Shown piece by piece: positions 7,199 through 15,658 of a DNA stretch of 64,000 nucleotides. The position numbers and the translations under genes were made by a program. The notes under the pieces were generated by a model. It saw nothing but the letters and a program-made list of their open reading frames with translations. It did no database searches and had not been told where the DNA came from. Each line of letters opens with the position of its first letter. Position 1 is the stretch's first letter. Origin of the DNA: Nocardia yamanashiensis NBRC 100130 (lineage in GTDB: Bacteria > Actinomycetota > Actinomycetes > Mycobacteriales > Mycobacteriaceae); the NCBI RefSeq assembly GCF_001613325.1, contig NZ_BDCD01000006.1, forward strand, positions 95,782-159,781, given 5' to 3'.

Positions 7199-8258
7199 GA
7201 GACCTGTTGTCGTGCTGGCCCTGGATGGGGTGGTGGGCTTCGACCTCGCGATTCCGGGGCAGGTGTTCGGCACCGCCAATCTCATGGTCGACAGCCCGGT
7301 GTACGAGATACGGATCGCGGCGCCGGGGCGATGTGTGCGCACTGCAAGCAGTTTCGGGGCGCTCGAGTTGCGTACCGAGTGGGGGCTGGAGGCGCTCGCG
7401 GATGCCGACACGATCGTTGTGCCTGGTCTCAGCGATCCGCTGAGCGAGCCCGAGGGGGCGGTGCTGGACGGGCTGCGGGCCGCCTGGGCTCGGGGCGTGC
7501 GGATCACTTCGGTGTGCAATGGCGCGTTCGTGCTGGCGGCGGCGGGGTTGCTCGATGGCCGGCGCGCGACCACTCATTGGCAGGATGCGGCTGAGCTGGC
7601 GCGGCGCTATCCGCGCGTGACCGTCGATCCGGCGGTGCTGTATGTGGAGGATGGCAATTTGTGCACTTCCGCGGGAGTCGCTGCCGGCCTGGATATGTGC
7701 CTGCATTTGGTGCGCAATGACCTGGGGGCGGCGGTTGCGGCCGACACCGCGCGTCACATCGTGATGCCGCCCCAACGGCAAGGTGGGCAAGCACAATTCA
7801 TCGTTCATCCCGATCCGGGTTCGGGTGCGAGCGGTCTCGGCGACACATTGCATTGGATGACCGCCAATCTGGACAGGCCGTTGACGCTGGCGGAGATCGC
7901 CGATCACGCCGCGTTAAGCGTGCGCAGTCTCAATCGACATTTTCGGGCACAGGTCGGGACCACGCCCTTGCAGTGGCTGTTGCACGCGCGGATCCGGTAC
8001 GCGCGGGAGTTGCTCGAGACGACCGATCATTCCGTCGAAATCGTCGCCCGCCGTACCGGATTCGCGACCGCGACCGCGATGCGCCACCATTTCACCCGGC
8101 ATACCGGTATCGCGCCGCACCATTACCGGGCCAATTTTCGCACCGCTCGCCCGGCCGAGTCGGCGCATCCGGCGAGGCCGGAGTCGATGTGGGGGCGCTA
8201 TTCGCCCCACAGGCAGGACGCGGCGGCGAGTTCCATATCGGTCACACCGCGCTCCTGA
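7197..8258 (+). CDS. GlxA-type AraC family regulator with DJ-1/PfpI-like domain
   Basis: About 353 residues. Residues 1-170 form a class I glutamine-amidotransferase-like (DJ-1/PfpI) sensor domain: VVVLALDGVVGFDL, GRCVRTASSFG, DTIVVPG and the Cys elbow TSVCNGAFVLAAAGLLDGR. Residues from about 222 hold the two AraC helix-turn-helices (LTLAEIADHAALSVRSLNRHF and VEIVARRTGFATATAMRHHF). Family members regulate catabolic or stress genes in response to small metabolites. It is convergent with two HD-domain genes, overlapping the nearest by 61 bp. A repeated site at its own start and before the SDR gene at 9657 suggests both are targets. Confidence 0.93.
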   Translation: MRPVVVLALDGVVGFDLAIPGQVFGTANLMVDSPVYEIRIAAPGRCVRTASSFGALELRTEWGLEALADADTIVVPGLSDPLSEPEGAVLDGLRAAWARGVRITSVCNGAFVLAAAGLLDGRRATTHWQDAAELARRYPRVTVDPAVLYVEDGNLCTSAGVAAGLDMCLHLVRNDLGAAVAADTARHIVMPPQRQGGQAQFIVHPDPGSGASGLGDTLHWMTANLDRPLTLAEIADHAALSVRSLNRHFRAQVGTTPLQWLLHARIRYARELLETTDHSVEIVARRTGFATATAMRHHFTRHTGIAPHHYRANFRTARPAESAHPARPESMWGRYSPHRQDAAASSISVTPRS

Positions 8259-8827
8259 CGTTCACGCAACAGCTCACCGCCCAGGGTGTAGCGCGGTGCC
8301 GCGGCGTCCGAGCGGGATGCGCGTTCGACGATCGCGTCGACCAGCGAGCGCACCATGTCGAGGCGTGGATAGGCGGTGTGGATCCGCTCCCCCACGGCTG
8401 CGGCGATTTCGGCGCCGCGCCCGAAATCCATTCCGATCCCGCCCCGGGTGAGATAGGCCAGCAGGCCGCGCCGTTCGGCGATGCCGGGCGAGGTGTGCAG
8501 TGCGATCGCCTCCCAGACCGCATCGACGTCCTTTTCCGGCACCCCGTGCTGTCGCAGGACCGCTGCGGCCAGGTCCGCGCCTTCCACCTCGAAACGTGTT
8601 GTGCCCTTGGCGAGTTCACCGGCGCCCAGGTCGTGCATGACGGTCGCCGCGAACAGCAGATCCCGGTCGTAGGCGGCGTCGGTCAGCGCGCCCTCATGGG
8701 CGGCCAGCAGCTCGGCGAAGAAGAAGCTGCGGATACTGTGGTTGGCGACCGAAGCCGACTCCGAGGAACGTACGACGGACAGAACCGCTTCGGCCAGTGG
8801 GCTTTCGGGCAGTTCGAGTGAAGTCAT
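8198..8827 (-). CDS. HD-domain protein, cyanamide hydratase-like
   Basis: About 209 residues. The metal-binding HD signature is intact: SVANHSIRSFFF (His30), ATVMHDLG (His65-Asp66) and ALHTSPGI. The NHSxRSF/HDLG spacing resembles the DDI2/cyanamide hydratase branch of HD hydrolases rather than nucleotide phosphodiesterases. It is a paralog of the gene immediately upstream (12-bp gap), so the two likely form one operon. Its C-terminal coding end overlaps the convergent AraC-type regulator by 61 bp. Hydration of a nitrile, cyanamide or isocyanide is a family-based guess. Confidence 0.85.
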   Translation of the reverse strand: MTSLELPESPLAEAVLSVVRSSESASVANHSIRSFFFAELLAAHEGALTDAAYDRDLLFAATVMHDLGAGELAKGTTRFEVEGADLAAAVLRQHGVPEKDVDAVWEAIALHTSPGIAERRGLLAYLTRGGIGMDFGRGAEIAAAVGERIHTAYPRLDMVRSLVDAIVERASRSDAAAPRYTLGGELLRERQERGVTDMELAAASCLWGE

Positions 8828-8838
8828 CGCCGCTCCTG

Positions 8839-9516
8839 TCAGTGCGCCGCAGGCGTCGGGTCGCCCCAGCCCGCCCCGGCGACGAAGTCGAACCAGGTGA
8901 GTTCCGGTGCGTCCTTGTAGTACAGCGAGCGCAGCTGCCCGGGGAAGGTGTGCGGGCTACCCTTCGCCGGATTCGCGTGCACCTGGGCGGCGATGAGCTC
9001 ACCGAGTGCGTAACCGAGATTCTCGCGAGGCCACGCGGCGTGCACCCGCTCGGCGAATCCGGCTGGCAACTGCTGCTTGCCGAAGCCGAGGATGTCGGCG
9101 GCGATCCCTTGCTGCGTGACGGCCTCGACGGGGCCGAAGTGGGGTGCCAGTCCATCGCTGGTGTGCAGCGCGATCGCATTCCACACCGGTTGCACCCGGG
9201 CCGGTTCCACCCCGCGCGCGGTGAGGAACGCCGCCGCCGCGTCCGCGCCATCGACTTCGAAACGCTTGTCGTTGTTGGCGAATTCGGTCACCCCGAGGTC
9301 GTGCAGAATGCAGGCCACGTAGACGAGTTCCTCGTCGTAGTCCACCTGGGCCCGCAAACCCGATGCGGCGGCGAGCTCGCGCGCGAACAGGTAGCTGCGC
9401 ACCGTGTGGTTGTACACGAACGTCGGCGACACCGAACGCGCGAGAGCGTCTGCGGCAGTGGCCAATTCGGTATCCGGAACCGCGAACCCGGCGCGGGCGG
9501 CAGCGTCGATAGTCAT
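8839..9516 (-). CDS. HD-domain protein, cyanamide hydratase-like (paralog)
   Basis: About 225 residues, clearly paralogous to the downstream gene: VYNHTVRSYLFAREL (His37), ACILHDLGVTEFA (His72-Asp73), FEVDGADAAAAFL and ALHTSDGLAPHFG are all conserved. ATG 9516 is chosen because GAGAGGATCACC precedes it; an ATG at 9546 is in frame but lacks an SD. It differs from the other copy by a longer C-terminus (SLYYKDAPELTWFDFVAGAGW). It is probably the first gene of a two-gene operon near the GlxA-type regulator. Confidence 0.87.
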   Translation of the reverse strand: MTIDAAARAGFAVPDTELATAADALARSVSPTFVYNHTVRSYLFARELAAASGLRAQVDYDEELVYVACILHDLGVTEFANNDKRFEVDGADAAAAFLTARGVEPARVQPVWNAIALHTSDGLAPHFGPVEAVTQQGIAADILGFGKQQLPAGFAERVHAAWPRENLGYALGELIAAQVHANPAKGSPHTFPGQLRSLYYKDAPELTWFDFVAGAGWGDPTPAAH

Positions 9517-9602
9517 GGTGATCCTCTCCCGGGGACGCATCCCCACCGTGCTCTGTTCGATCGAGCTTCTCGATTCTCACCGCGCCCCGGACACCCGAAA
9601 AG

Positions 9603-9650
9603 TGGCCGGAATGCCGGATATCGCTAAAAACTGGCCAGTCACGCTAGAGT
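9603..9650. promoter_or_regulatory. Second AraC-type site plus leaderless promoter of the SDR gene
   Basis: TGGCCGGA (9603-9610) and ACTGGCCA (9630-9637) flank a 19-bp spacer whose last nine bases (TCGCTAAAA) are identical to those of the site at 7162-7198. Downstream, TAGAGT (9645-9650) sits six bases before ATG 9657, a leaderless arrangement. The site would cover the -35 region, as expected for an AraC-type activator. The HD operon start is 87 bp away on the other strand and could share it. Confidence 0.55.
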
Positions 9651-9656
9651 CGAGGC

Positions 9657-11012
9657 ATGGGTATCGAACGGTCCGCCGTTGTTCCCGCGCCGCTGTCGGA
9701 GGTCTTCGACTGGTACGCGCGTCCCGGTGCGTTCACGCGCCTCACGCCACCGTGGCAGCCCATATCGCTACGCGAGGAGACGGATTCGCTCGCGCGGGGG
9801 CGGGCGGTGCTGGGGTTGCCGGGCGGATTGCGCTGGGTGGCGCGCCATGACCCGGACGGGTACGCGCCGCCGTATCGGTTCGTCGACGAGATCGCGCGCG
9901 ACGGGCTGGCGTCGCTGCCCGCGGCGCTGGCGGTGCGCTGGCGGCACACCCACGAATTCGAGGCCGTGGACGACGGGCACACCCGCGTCATCGACCGGAT
10001 CGATACGCCGATTCCCGAGGCGCTGCTGTCGGCGACGTTCGACTACCGCTACCGGCAATTGGCCGATGATCTCGCCGCGCACCAGCGTGCCGCCCGGCAC
10101 GGGTTCGGTCCCTCGGTCATCGCGATCACCGGCGCGAGCGGACTGGTCGGCACCGCGCTCGCGGCGTTCCTGAGCACCGGCGGGCACACCGTGGTGCGGC
10201 TGGTCCGGCACGCGCCGCGCGATGACGGTGAGTGGCAATGGAATCCGGATGCGCCCGACCCCGGCCTGCTCGACGGCGTCGACTCGGTCATCCACCTGGC
10301 GGGCGCGTCGATCGCGGGCCGATTCACCGAGCAGCATCGCCGGGAGATCGCCGACAGCCGGATCGGCCCCACCCGGAAACTGGCCGAACTGGCGGCCAAG
10401 ACCGGCGTGCCCACGCTGGTGAGCGCCTCGGCGATCGGCATCTACGGCTACGACCGCGGCGACACCGTCCTGACCGAGGACAGCGAGCGCGGTGCGGGTT
10501 TTCTGGCCGATGTGGTCAGCGACTGGGAGGACGCCACCGGCCCGGCCGCCGACAGTGGTACCCGAGTTGTGAAGGTGCGCACCGGAATCGTGCAATCACC
10601 GCGCGGCGGGACCTTACGTCTCATGCGCCCGTTGTTCTCGCTCGGGCTCGGCGGCCGCATCGGCGACGGCCGGCAATGGCTGTCGTGGATCGGCATCGAC
10701 GATCTCATCGATATCTACCACCGGGCGCTGTGGGACACCGAGCTGTCCGGGCCGGTCAATGCCGTCGCCCCCGAGGCGGTGCGCAACAGCGAATACACCA
10801 AGACGCTGGCCGCCGCCCTGCATCGCCCCGCCCTGCTCCCGGTCCCCAGCTTCGGCCCGGCCTTGCTCTTGGGCAAACAGGGCGCCCAAGAACTGGCCAA
10901 TGCCAGCCAGCACGTCTCGCCGACCCGGCTCCTCGCCGCCGAACATCATTTCCGCACACCGGATCTGAGCTCCACGCTGAGCCACCTGCTGGGCACGAAT
11001 CAGCCGGACTGA
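9657..11012 (+). CDS. SRPBCC - TIGR01777 family epimerase fusion
   Basis: About 451 residues. Residues 1-148 are a START/SRPBCC domain (IERSAVVPAPLSEVFDWYARPGAF, RWRHTHEFEAVDDGHTRVID). Residues 155-450 are an NAD(P)-binding epimerase of the TIGR01777/SDR39U1 type: IAITGASGLVGTAL (Rossmann motif), DSVIHLAGASIAG, LVSASAIGIYGYD with the Ser and YG region, and a C-terminal DUF1731 region (FGPALLLGKQGAQELANASQ). The fusion is common in actinobacteria; the substrate is unknown. A -10 six bases before ATG suggests a leaderless mRNA, and an AraC-type site lies upstream. Confidence 0.92.
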   Translation: MGIERSAVVPAPLSEVFDWYARPGAFTRLTPPWQPISLREETDSLARGRAVLGLPGGLRWVARHDPDGYAPPYRFVDEIARDGLASLPAALAVRWRHTHEFEAVDDGHTRVIDRIDTPIPEALLSATFDYRYRQLADDLAAHQRAARHGFGPSVIAITGASGLVGTALAAFLSTGGHTVVRLVRHAPRDDGEWQWNPDAPDPGLLDGVDSVIHLAGASIAGRFTEQHRREIADSRIGPTRKLAELAAKTGVPTLVSASAIGIYGYDRGDTVLTEDSERGAGFLADVVSDWEDATGPAADSGTRVVKVRTGIVQSPRGGTLRLMRPLFSLGLGGRIGDGRQWLSWIGIDDLIDIYHRALWDTELSGPVNAVAPEAVRNSEYTKTLAAALHRPALLPVPSFGPALLLGKQGAQELANASQHVSPTRLLAAEHHFRTPDLSSTLSHLLGTNQPD

Positions 11013-11078
11013 CCACGGGTGCGGTGGTGGGCACGCCTCACGGATCCCGCCCACCACCGCTCCCGTACGATCTTGCTC

Positions 11079-12095
11079 ATGCGAGGCACCGTCCTGTACG
11101 CGCCGTTCGACATCCGTTTCGAAGAGCGCCCCGATCCACGCATAACCGAACCCACCGATGCGATCATCCGCACCGCCGCCACCTGCGTCTGCGGCTCGGA
11201 CCTGTGGAACTACCGCGGCATCAACCCGGTCACCAAGCCCCGGCCCATCGGTCACGAATACGTCGGCATCGTGGAAGAGGTGGGCGCGGAAGTCACCTCG
11301 GTGCGGCCGGGCCAATTCGTGGTCGGCGGGTTCGCCTACTCCGACAACACCTGCGCGAACTGCCGGTACGGATACCAATCCGCCTGCACCCATGGCGGTT
11401 TCATGGGCACCTGCCAGGCCGAGCTGATCCGCATCCCCCAGGCCGACGGCACCCTGGTCGCACTCCCCGACCAGCCCGAGGCCGATCTGATCCCGAGCCT
11501 GCTGACCTTGTCGGATGTGATGGGCACCGGCTGGTACGCGGCGGTGGCCGCCCAGGTCTGCCCCGGTTCGACCATCGCGGTGGTCGGCGACGGCGCGGTC
11601 GGGCTCTGCGGCGTGCTCGCCGCGAAGGAGCTCGGCGCCGAACGCATCATCGCCATGAGCCGGCACGAGTCGCGTCAGAAACTGGCCTTGGAATTCGGTG
11701 CCACCGAGATCGTCACCGAACGGGGCGAGGAGGGCGTCGCGCGGATCAAGGACCTCACCGGCGGGGTCGGGGCGGACGCGGTGCTCGAATGCGTCGGCAC
11801 GAACGAATCCATGGTGCAGGCCCGGCATTCCACCCGGGTCGGCGGCACCGTCGGATTCGTCGGCGTTCCCCACGATGTCGAGATCAGCGGTGAGGAGCTG
11901 TTCCGCACCCACGTGGGTCTGCGCGGCGGGCCCGCGCCCGTGCGGCGGTTCCTGCCCGATCTGATCGCGCGGGTGCTCGAGCGGCGCATCGATCCGGGCA
12001 AGGTGTTCGATCTGACCCTGCCTTTGTCGGAGGTGGCCGAAGGCTATCGGGCGATGGATGAACGGCGAGCCATCAAAACACTGCTGCTGCCCTGA
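11079..12095 (+). CDS. Zinc-dependent alcohol dehydrogenase (MDR superfamily)
   Basis: About 338 residues. The catalytic-zinc motifs CVCGSDLWNYRG and PIGHEYVGIVEEVG are present. The structural-zinc loop is reduced to TCANCRYGYQSAC, with three rather than four cysteines. The cofactor site IAVVGDGAVGLCGVLAAKELG is typical, with an acidic or polar contact following (AMSRHESR). The C-terminal substrate-binding part is complete (FDLTLPLSEVAEGYRAMDERRAIK). A TACGAT -10 ends seven bases before ATG 11079, suggesting a leaderless mRNA; an earlier in-frame start at 11019 has no support. Substrate unknown. Confidence 0.9.
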   Translation: MRGTVLYAPFDIRFEERPDPRITEPTDAIIRTAATCVCGSDLWNYRGINPVTKPRPIGHEYVGIVEEVGAEVTSVRPGQFVVGGFAYSDNTCANCRYGYQSACTHGGFMGTCQAELIRIPQADGTLVALPDQPEADLIPSLLTLSDVMGTGWYAAVAAQVCPGSTIAVVGDGAVGLCGVLAAKELGAERIIAMSRHESRQKLALEFGATEIVTERGEEGVARIKDLTGGVGADAVLECVGTNESMVQARHSTRVGGTVGFVGVPHDVEISGEELFRTHVGLRGGPAPVRRFLPDLIARVLERRIDPGKVFDLTLPLSEVAEGYRAMDERRAIKTLLLP

Positions 12096-12308
12096 GTTTC
12101 GCCCCGCCCGCGGTTCCGTGCGAAACACGGGAAAAAATGCGGGGGTGATTAATGGTGTTACCCCGTATCGACCGGGCATAAACATACCTATAACCATGTG
12201 ATCACGAACCGGTGTGAACAGGACATTCTTCCTTGCTGTGCGCACGTCGCAGTGACAGTGTGGAGGGCGGTTTGGCTCAATTCAACCTCAACGACGAGGA
12301 GTTTTGAA
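12096..12308 (+). promoter_or_regulatory. Long leader region before the glycosyltransferase gene
   Basis: This 213-bp gap is relatively AT-rich. GGTGTT (12154) and GGGCAT (12174) are 14 bp apart and loosely resemble a SigF/SigB-type promoter. TATAAC (12189-12194) could be a housekeeping -10. A good SD (GAGGAG) precedes ATG 12309. No open frame with protein-like composition was found. Confidence 0.3.
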
Positions 12309-13559
12309 ATGAGTAACAAGCTTTCCCCCGATGCTTCGATACGAAGTGCGTTGGAGCTGCTGAGCAGCAAACGTGGTAATCCCGCACCGCTTCGGCTCGG
12401 CAATTCGGAAAACAATTCCCTTCATATTGTTCTGGTGGCTCCCCCGTATTTCGATATTCCGCCCGCCGGATACGGCGGCGTCGAGGCGGTGGTGGCCGCG
12501 CTGGCCGATGAACTGGTCGACCACGGGCATCGGGTGACCTTGCTGGGTGCGGGCCGGGCCGGCACCAAGGCCGATTTCGTGCGGGTGTGGGATGAGCCGC
12601 AGACCCAGCAGCTGGGCCAGCCGTATCCGGAGATCGTCAATGCACTCAAGGCGTGGCAGGTGGTCGAGGAACTGCACCGGCGGCATCCGATCGACGTGGT
12701 GCACGACCACACCTTCGCCGGGCCCGGCAATGCGGCGGCGTATCGCATGCTCGGCATTCCGACCGTGGTGACCGTGCACGGGCCCGTCGATGCCGAAATG
12801 TACGAGTACTACCGGGCATTCGATCGCAGTGTGCGGCTGGTGGCGATCAGCGACCGGCAGCGGGAGCTGGCGCCGGACCTGAACTGGATTGGGCGCGTGC
12901 ACAATGCGATCCGGCCCGAGGAATGGCCTTTCCGGCCGGAGAAAATGGATTACGCGCTGTTCCTGGGCCGGTACGCGCCGTACAAGGGACCGCATCTGGC
13001 CCTCGAAGCCGCCCATGCCGCCGGACTGCGCCTCATCCTCGCGGGCAAATGCAACGAGCCGCCCGAACGCGCTTTCTTCGACGAGTTCGTGCGCCCGCTG
13101 CTGACCCCGGACGACGATGTGTTCGGTGAGGCCGACGCGACCGAGAAGCGGCAATTGCTGGCCGGCGCGCGCTGCCTGCTGTTCCCCATCCAGTGGGAGG
13201 AGCCGTTCGGCATCGTGATGATCGAGTCCATGGTGTGCGGCACCCCGGTGATCGCGCTGCGCGGCGGCGCGGTCGAAGAGGTGATCGAGCACGGCGTCAC
13301 CGGGTTCATCTGCGACGATCCGGACGAGCTGCCCGACGCCATCGCGCGCATCGGGGAGATCGATCCCTTCGCCTGCCGCGAACGCGTCGAACGGCTCTTC
13401 GCCACCGACCGTTTCGCCGCCGGCTACGAAGCGGCCTACCATCGGGCCGTCGCCAAGGCCCCGAACCGGCCCGCGCACACCGTTATTCGCACCGCCGAAC
13501 GCCGTCGTGAACCGGTGATCGCGCCCCGCGACACCCAGTTGCCGAGCGTGTACCCGTGA
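12309..13559 (+). CDS. Glycosyltransferase family 4
   Basis: About 416 residues, GT-B fold. The N-terminal half has IVLVAPPYFDIPPAGYGGVEAVV (nucleotide-sugar transferase loop, GYGG) and DVVHDHTF. The C-terminal half has ALFLGRYAPYKGPHLALEA, LLAGARCLLFPIQWEEPFGIVMIESMVCGTPVIA (the E-x7-E motif) and GAVEEVIEHGVTG. It resembles retaining glycosyltransferases of the GT4 group. It starts at ATG 12309 with GAGGAG upstream and overlaps the next gene, a glycogen-debranching-type hydrolase, by GTGA. This strongly suggests joint work on an alpha-glucan or a stress-related glycoside. Donor and acceptor are not readable. Confidence 0.92.
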   Translation: MSNKLSPDASIRSALELLSSKRGNPAPLRLGNSENNSLHIVLVAPPYFDIPPAGYGGVEAVVAALADELVDHGHRVTLLGAGRAGTKADFVRVWDEPQTQQLGQPYPEIVNALKAWQVVEELHRRHPIDVVHDHTFAGPGNAAAYRMLGIPTVVTVHGPVDAEMYEYYRAFDRSVRLVAISDRQRELAPDLNWIGRVHNAIRPEEWPFRPEKMDYALFLGRYAPYKGPHLALEAAHAAGLRLILAGKCNEPPERAFFDEFVRPLLTPDDDVFGEADATEKRQLLAGARCLLFPIQWEEPFGIVMIESMVCGTPVIALRGGAVEEVIEHGVTGFICDDPDELPDAIARIGEIDPFACRERVERLFATDRFAAGYEAAYHRAVAKAPNRPAHTVIRTAERRREPVIAPRDTQLPSVYP

Positions 13560-15655
13560 CGGTGCTCAATGCCGGGCCGCCGACCCCCATCGACGGCGGC
13601 ACCGGTCTGGTCACGCTGGTCGAGGCGAGCACCTTCTGCCTGTCCGATCAGCTCGGCGACATCCACCCGGGCACCGCGCACGGCCTGTTCTATCGCGATG
13701 CCCGGGTGCTCACCCGCTGGGAACTGCGCCTGGACGGGCAACCACCGGAACAGCTTTCGGTGGTGCTGCGCGATCCGTACCGGGCGCGCTTCGTGGCGCG
13801 CAAACCGCCGCCGCACGGCGTGGCCGACGCGACCGTGCTGGTGCAGCGACGGCGGATGATCGGCGAGGGCATGCGCGAGGCCATCACGGTGCACAATCTC
13901 GGCGCCGAGGACACCGCCATGACCGTAACCCTGACCGCCGACGCCGATTTCGCGGATCTGTTCGCGGTCAAGGAAGGCCGCGGTCACGGGCACGGGTGCG
14001 AATACAGTGTGGCCGAAGGGGCGTTGCGGCTCACCGGGCGCAGCGGCTCCGGCCGCGAACTGGCCATCACCGCCGACGGGGAACCGGAGATCCAGCCCGG
14101 ATCGCTGTCGTGGCAGATCCTGGTGCCCGCGCGCGGGGCCTGGCATACCGTGGTGCACTGCCAGCCCATCGTCGAACATCATGCGGCGCCGATGAAATTC
14201 GATGCCACCGACGAGGACAGCCCGGCCTACAAGATCCGGCAGTGGCGCGCGACCACCACCGCGCTGACCGCCAGCGGCAGCGGGCTGAACACCATCCTGC
14301 AGCGCACCGAAACCGATCTGGGGGCGCTGCGGCTCGACGATCCCGAGGACGGGACGGCGTACGTGGCGGCGGGCGCGCCGTGGTTCATGGCGCTGTTCGG
14401 GCGCGACAGCCTGCTCACCTCGTGGATGGCATTGCTGCTCGATTCCGCGCTGGCCGTGGGGACGCTGCGACAGCTGGCGAAACTGCAAGGGACGGAAGAT
14501 GATCCGGTAACCGAGGAGGAACCGGGGCGGATCATGCACGAGCGGCGGTACGGGCCCGGCAGTGAACGGGTGCTGGGCGGCAGCGTGTACTACGGCAGTG
14601 TCGATGCCACGCCGTTGTTCGTGATGCTGCTGGCCGAATGCCTGCGCTGGGGCGTGGAGCCGGGGGCGATCCGGGAACTGCTGCCGGCGGCCGATGCGGC
14701 GTTGACGTGGATCGATACGTTCGGGGACGGTGACGGGGACGGGTTCGTGGAGTATCGGCGCAAGACCGATCGCGGACTGGCGAATCAGGGATGGAAGGAC
14801 AGTTGGGACGCTGTCGGATTCGCCGATGGGCAGCTGGCCGAACCGCCGATCGCGTTGTGCGAGGTGCAGGGGTACACCTATGCCGCGCGGCTCGGGCGGG
14901 CCGATCTGGCGGAGGCGTTCGGCGATCACGGCACCGCGGCGCGGCTGCGGGAGTCGGCGCAGGAGTTGCGTGAGCGGTTCGACGAGGCGTTCTGGATGGC
15001 TGGCGAAGGGTGTTACGCGCTCGCCTTGGACGGCCGGAAACGGCAGGTCGACGCGGTGTCCAGCAATCCCGGGCATTGCCTGTGGACCGGGATCGTGCCC
15101 GATGAGCGGGCGGCCGAACTCGTGGAGCGGCTCGGGGGCGCGGATCTCAACAGCGGATTCGGTTTGCGCACACTGTCTTCCACTGCCAGCCGGTTCAATC
15201 CCATGGGATACCACAATGGTTCGGTGTGGCCGCATGACACCGCCATCGCGATCGCGGGGCTGCTGCGCTACCGGCATATTCCCGGTGCGATGCAGTTGGC
15301 CGAACGGCTGGCGACCGGGCTGCTCGAAGCGATTCTCGAATACGGCGCGCGGCCGCCGGAGCTGTTCTGCGGCTTCGCGCGGACCGAATTCCGTTCGCCC
15401 GTACCGTATCCCACCTCGTGTTCGCCGCAGGCGTGGGCGAGCGCGGCGCCGCTGCTGCTCATGCGCTCGTTCCTCGGGTTGCAACCCGATGCACCCAGCC
15501 GCACCCTCACCATCGCGCCGCGTCTGCCCGAACGCGCGGGCACGGTGCGGCTGGCGGATCTGCGGCTGGGGTCGGCGACCATCACCATCGAGGCCACCGG
15601 GACGAGCGCGAAAGTCATCGGGCTGCCCGATGACTGGCGGCTCGAGGAGCAGTGA
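13556..15655 (+). CDS. Glycogen debranching / amylo-alpha-1,6-glucosidase family protein
   Basis: About 699 residues, GTG start overlapping the upstream stop. Residues 1-230 match the bacterial glycogen-debranching N-terminal domain (STFCLSDQLGDIHPGTAHGLFYRDAR). From about 260 there is an (alpha/alpha)6-barrel glycosidase domain: GAPWFMALFGRDSLLTSWMAL, GFVEYRRKTDRGLANQGWKDSWD, LRTLSSTASRFNPMGYHNGSVWPHD and CSPQAWASAAPLLLM. The acid and base are probably in the GWKDSWD and later Glu regions. It is translationally coupled to a GT4 transferase. It might trim or remodel an alpha-glucan made by that partner; substrate unproven. Confidence 0.9.
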   Translation: MTVLNAGPPTPIDGGTGLVTLVEASTFCLSDQLGDIHPGTAHGLFYRDARVLTRWELRLDGQPPEQLSVVLRDPYRARFVARKPPPHGVADATVLVQRRRMIGEGMREAITVHNLGAEDTAMTVTLTADADFADLFAVKEGRGHGHGCEYSVAEGALRLTGRSGSGRELAITADGEPEIQPGSLSWQILVPARGAWHTVVHCQPIVEHHAAPMKFDATDEDSPAYKIRQWRATTTALTASGSGLNTILQRTETDLGALRLDDPEDGTAYVAAGAPWFMALFGRDSLLTSWMALLLDSALAVGTLRQLAKLQGTEDDPVTEEEPGRIMHERRYGPGSERVLGGSVYYGSVDATPLFVMLLAECLRWGVEPGAIRELLPAADAALTWIDTFGDGDGDGFVEYRRKTDRGLANQGWKDSWDAVGFADGQLAEPPIALCEVQGYTYAARLGRADLAEAFGDHGTAARLRESAQELRERFDEAFWMAGEGCYALALDGRKRQVDAVSSNPGHCLWTGIVPDERAAELVERLGGADLNSGFGLRTLSSTASRFNPMGYHNGSVWPHDTAIAIAGLLRYRHIPGAMQLAERLATGLLEAILEYGARPPELFCGFARTEFRSPVPYPTSCSPQAWASAAPLLLMRSFLGLQPDAPSRTLTIAPRLPERAGTVRLADLRLGSATITIEATGTSAKVIGLPDDWRLEEQ

Positions 15656-15658
15656 GGG

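Noticed and set aside
10614..12245. A 543-codon minus-strand frame over the alcohol dehydrogenase
   Set aside because: Shadow of the plus-strand MDR dehydrogenase with catalytic Cys and Rossmann motif; no start signal or domain on the minus strand.
13436..15484. A 682-codon frame antisense to the debranching-type gene
   Set aside because: Arg/Gln/His-rich shadow composition, no motifs, and the plus-strand gene is well supported.
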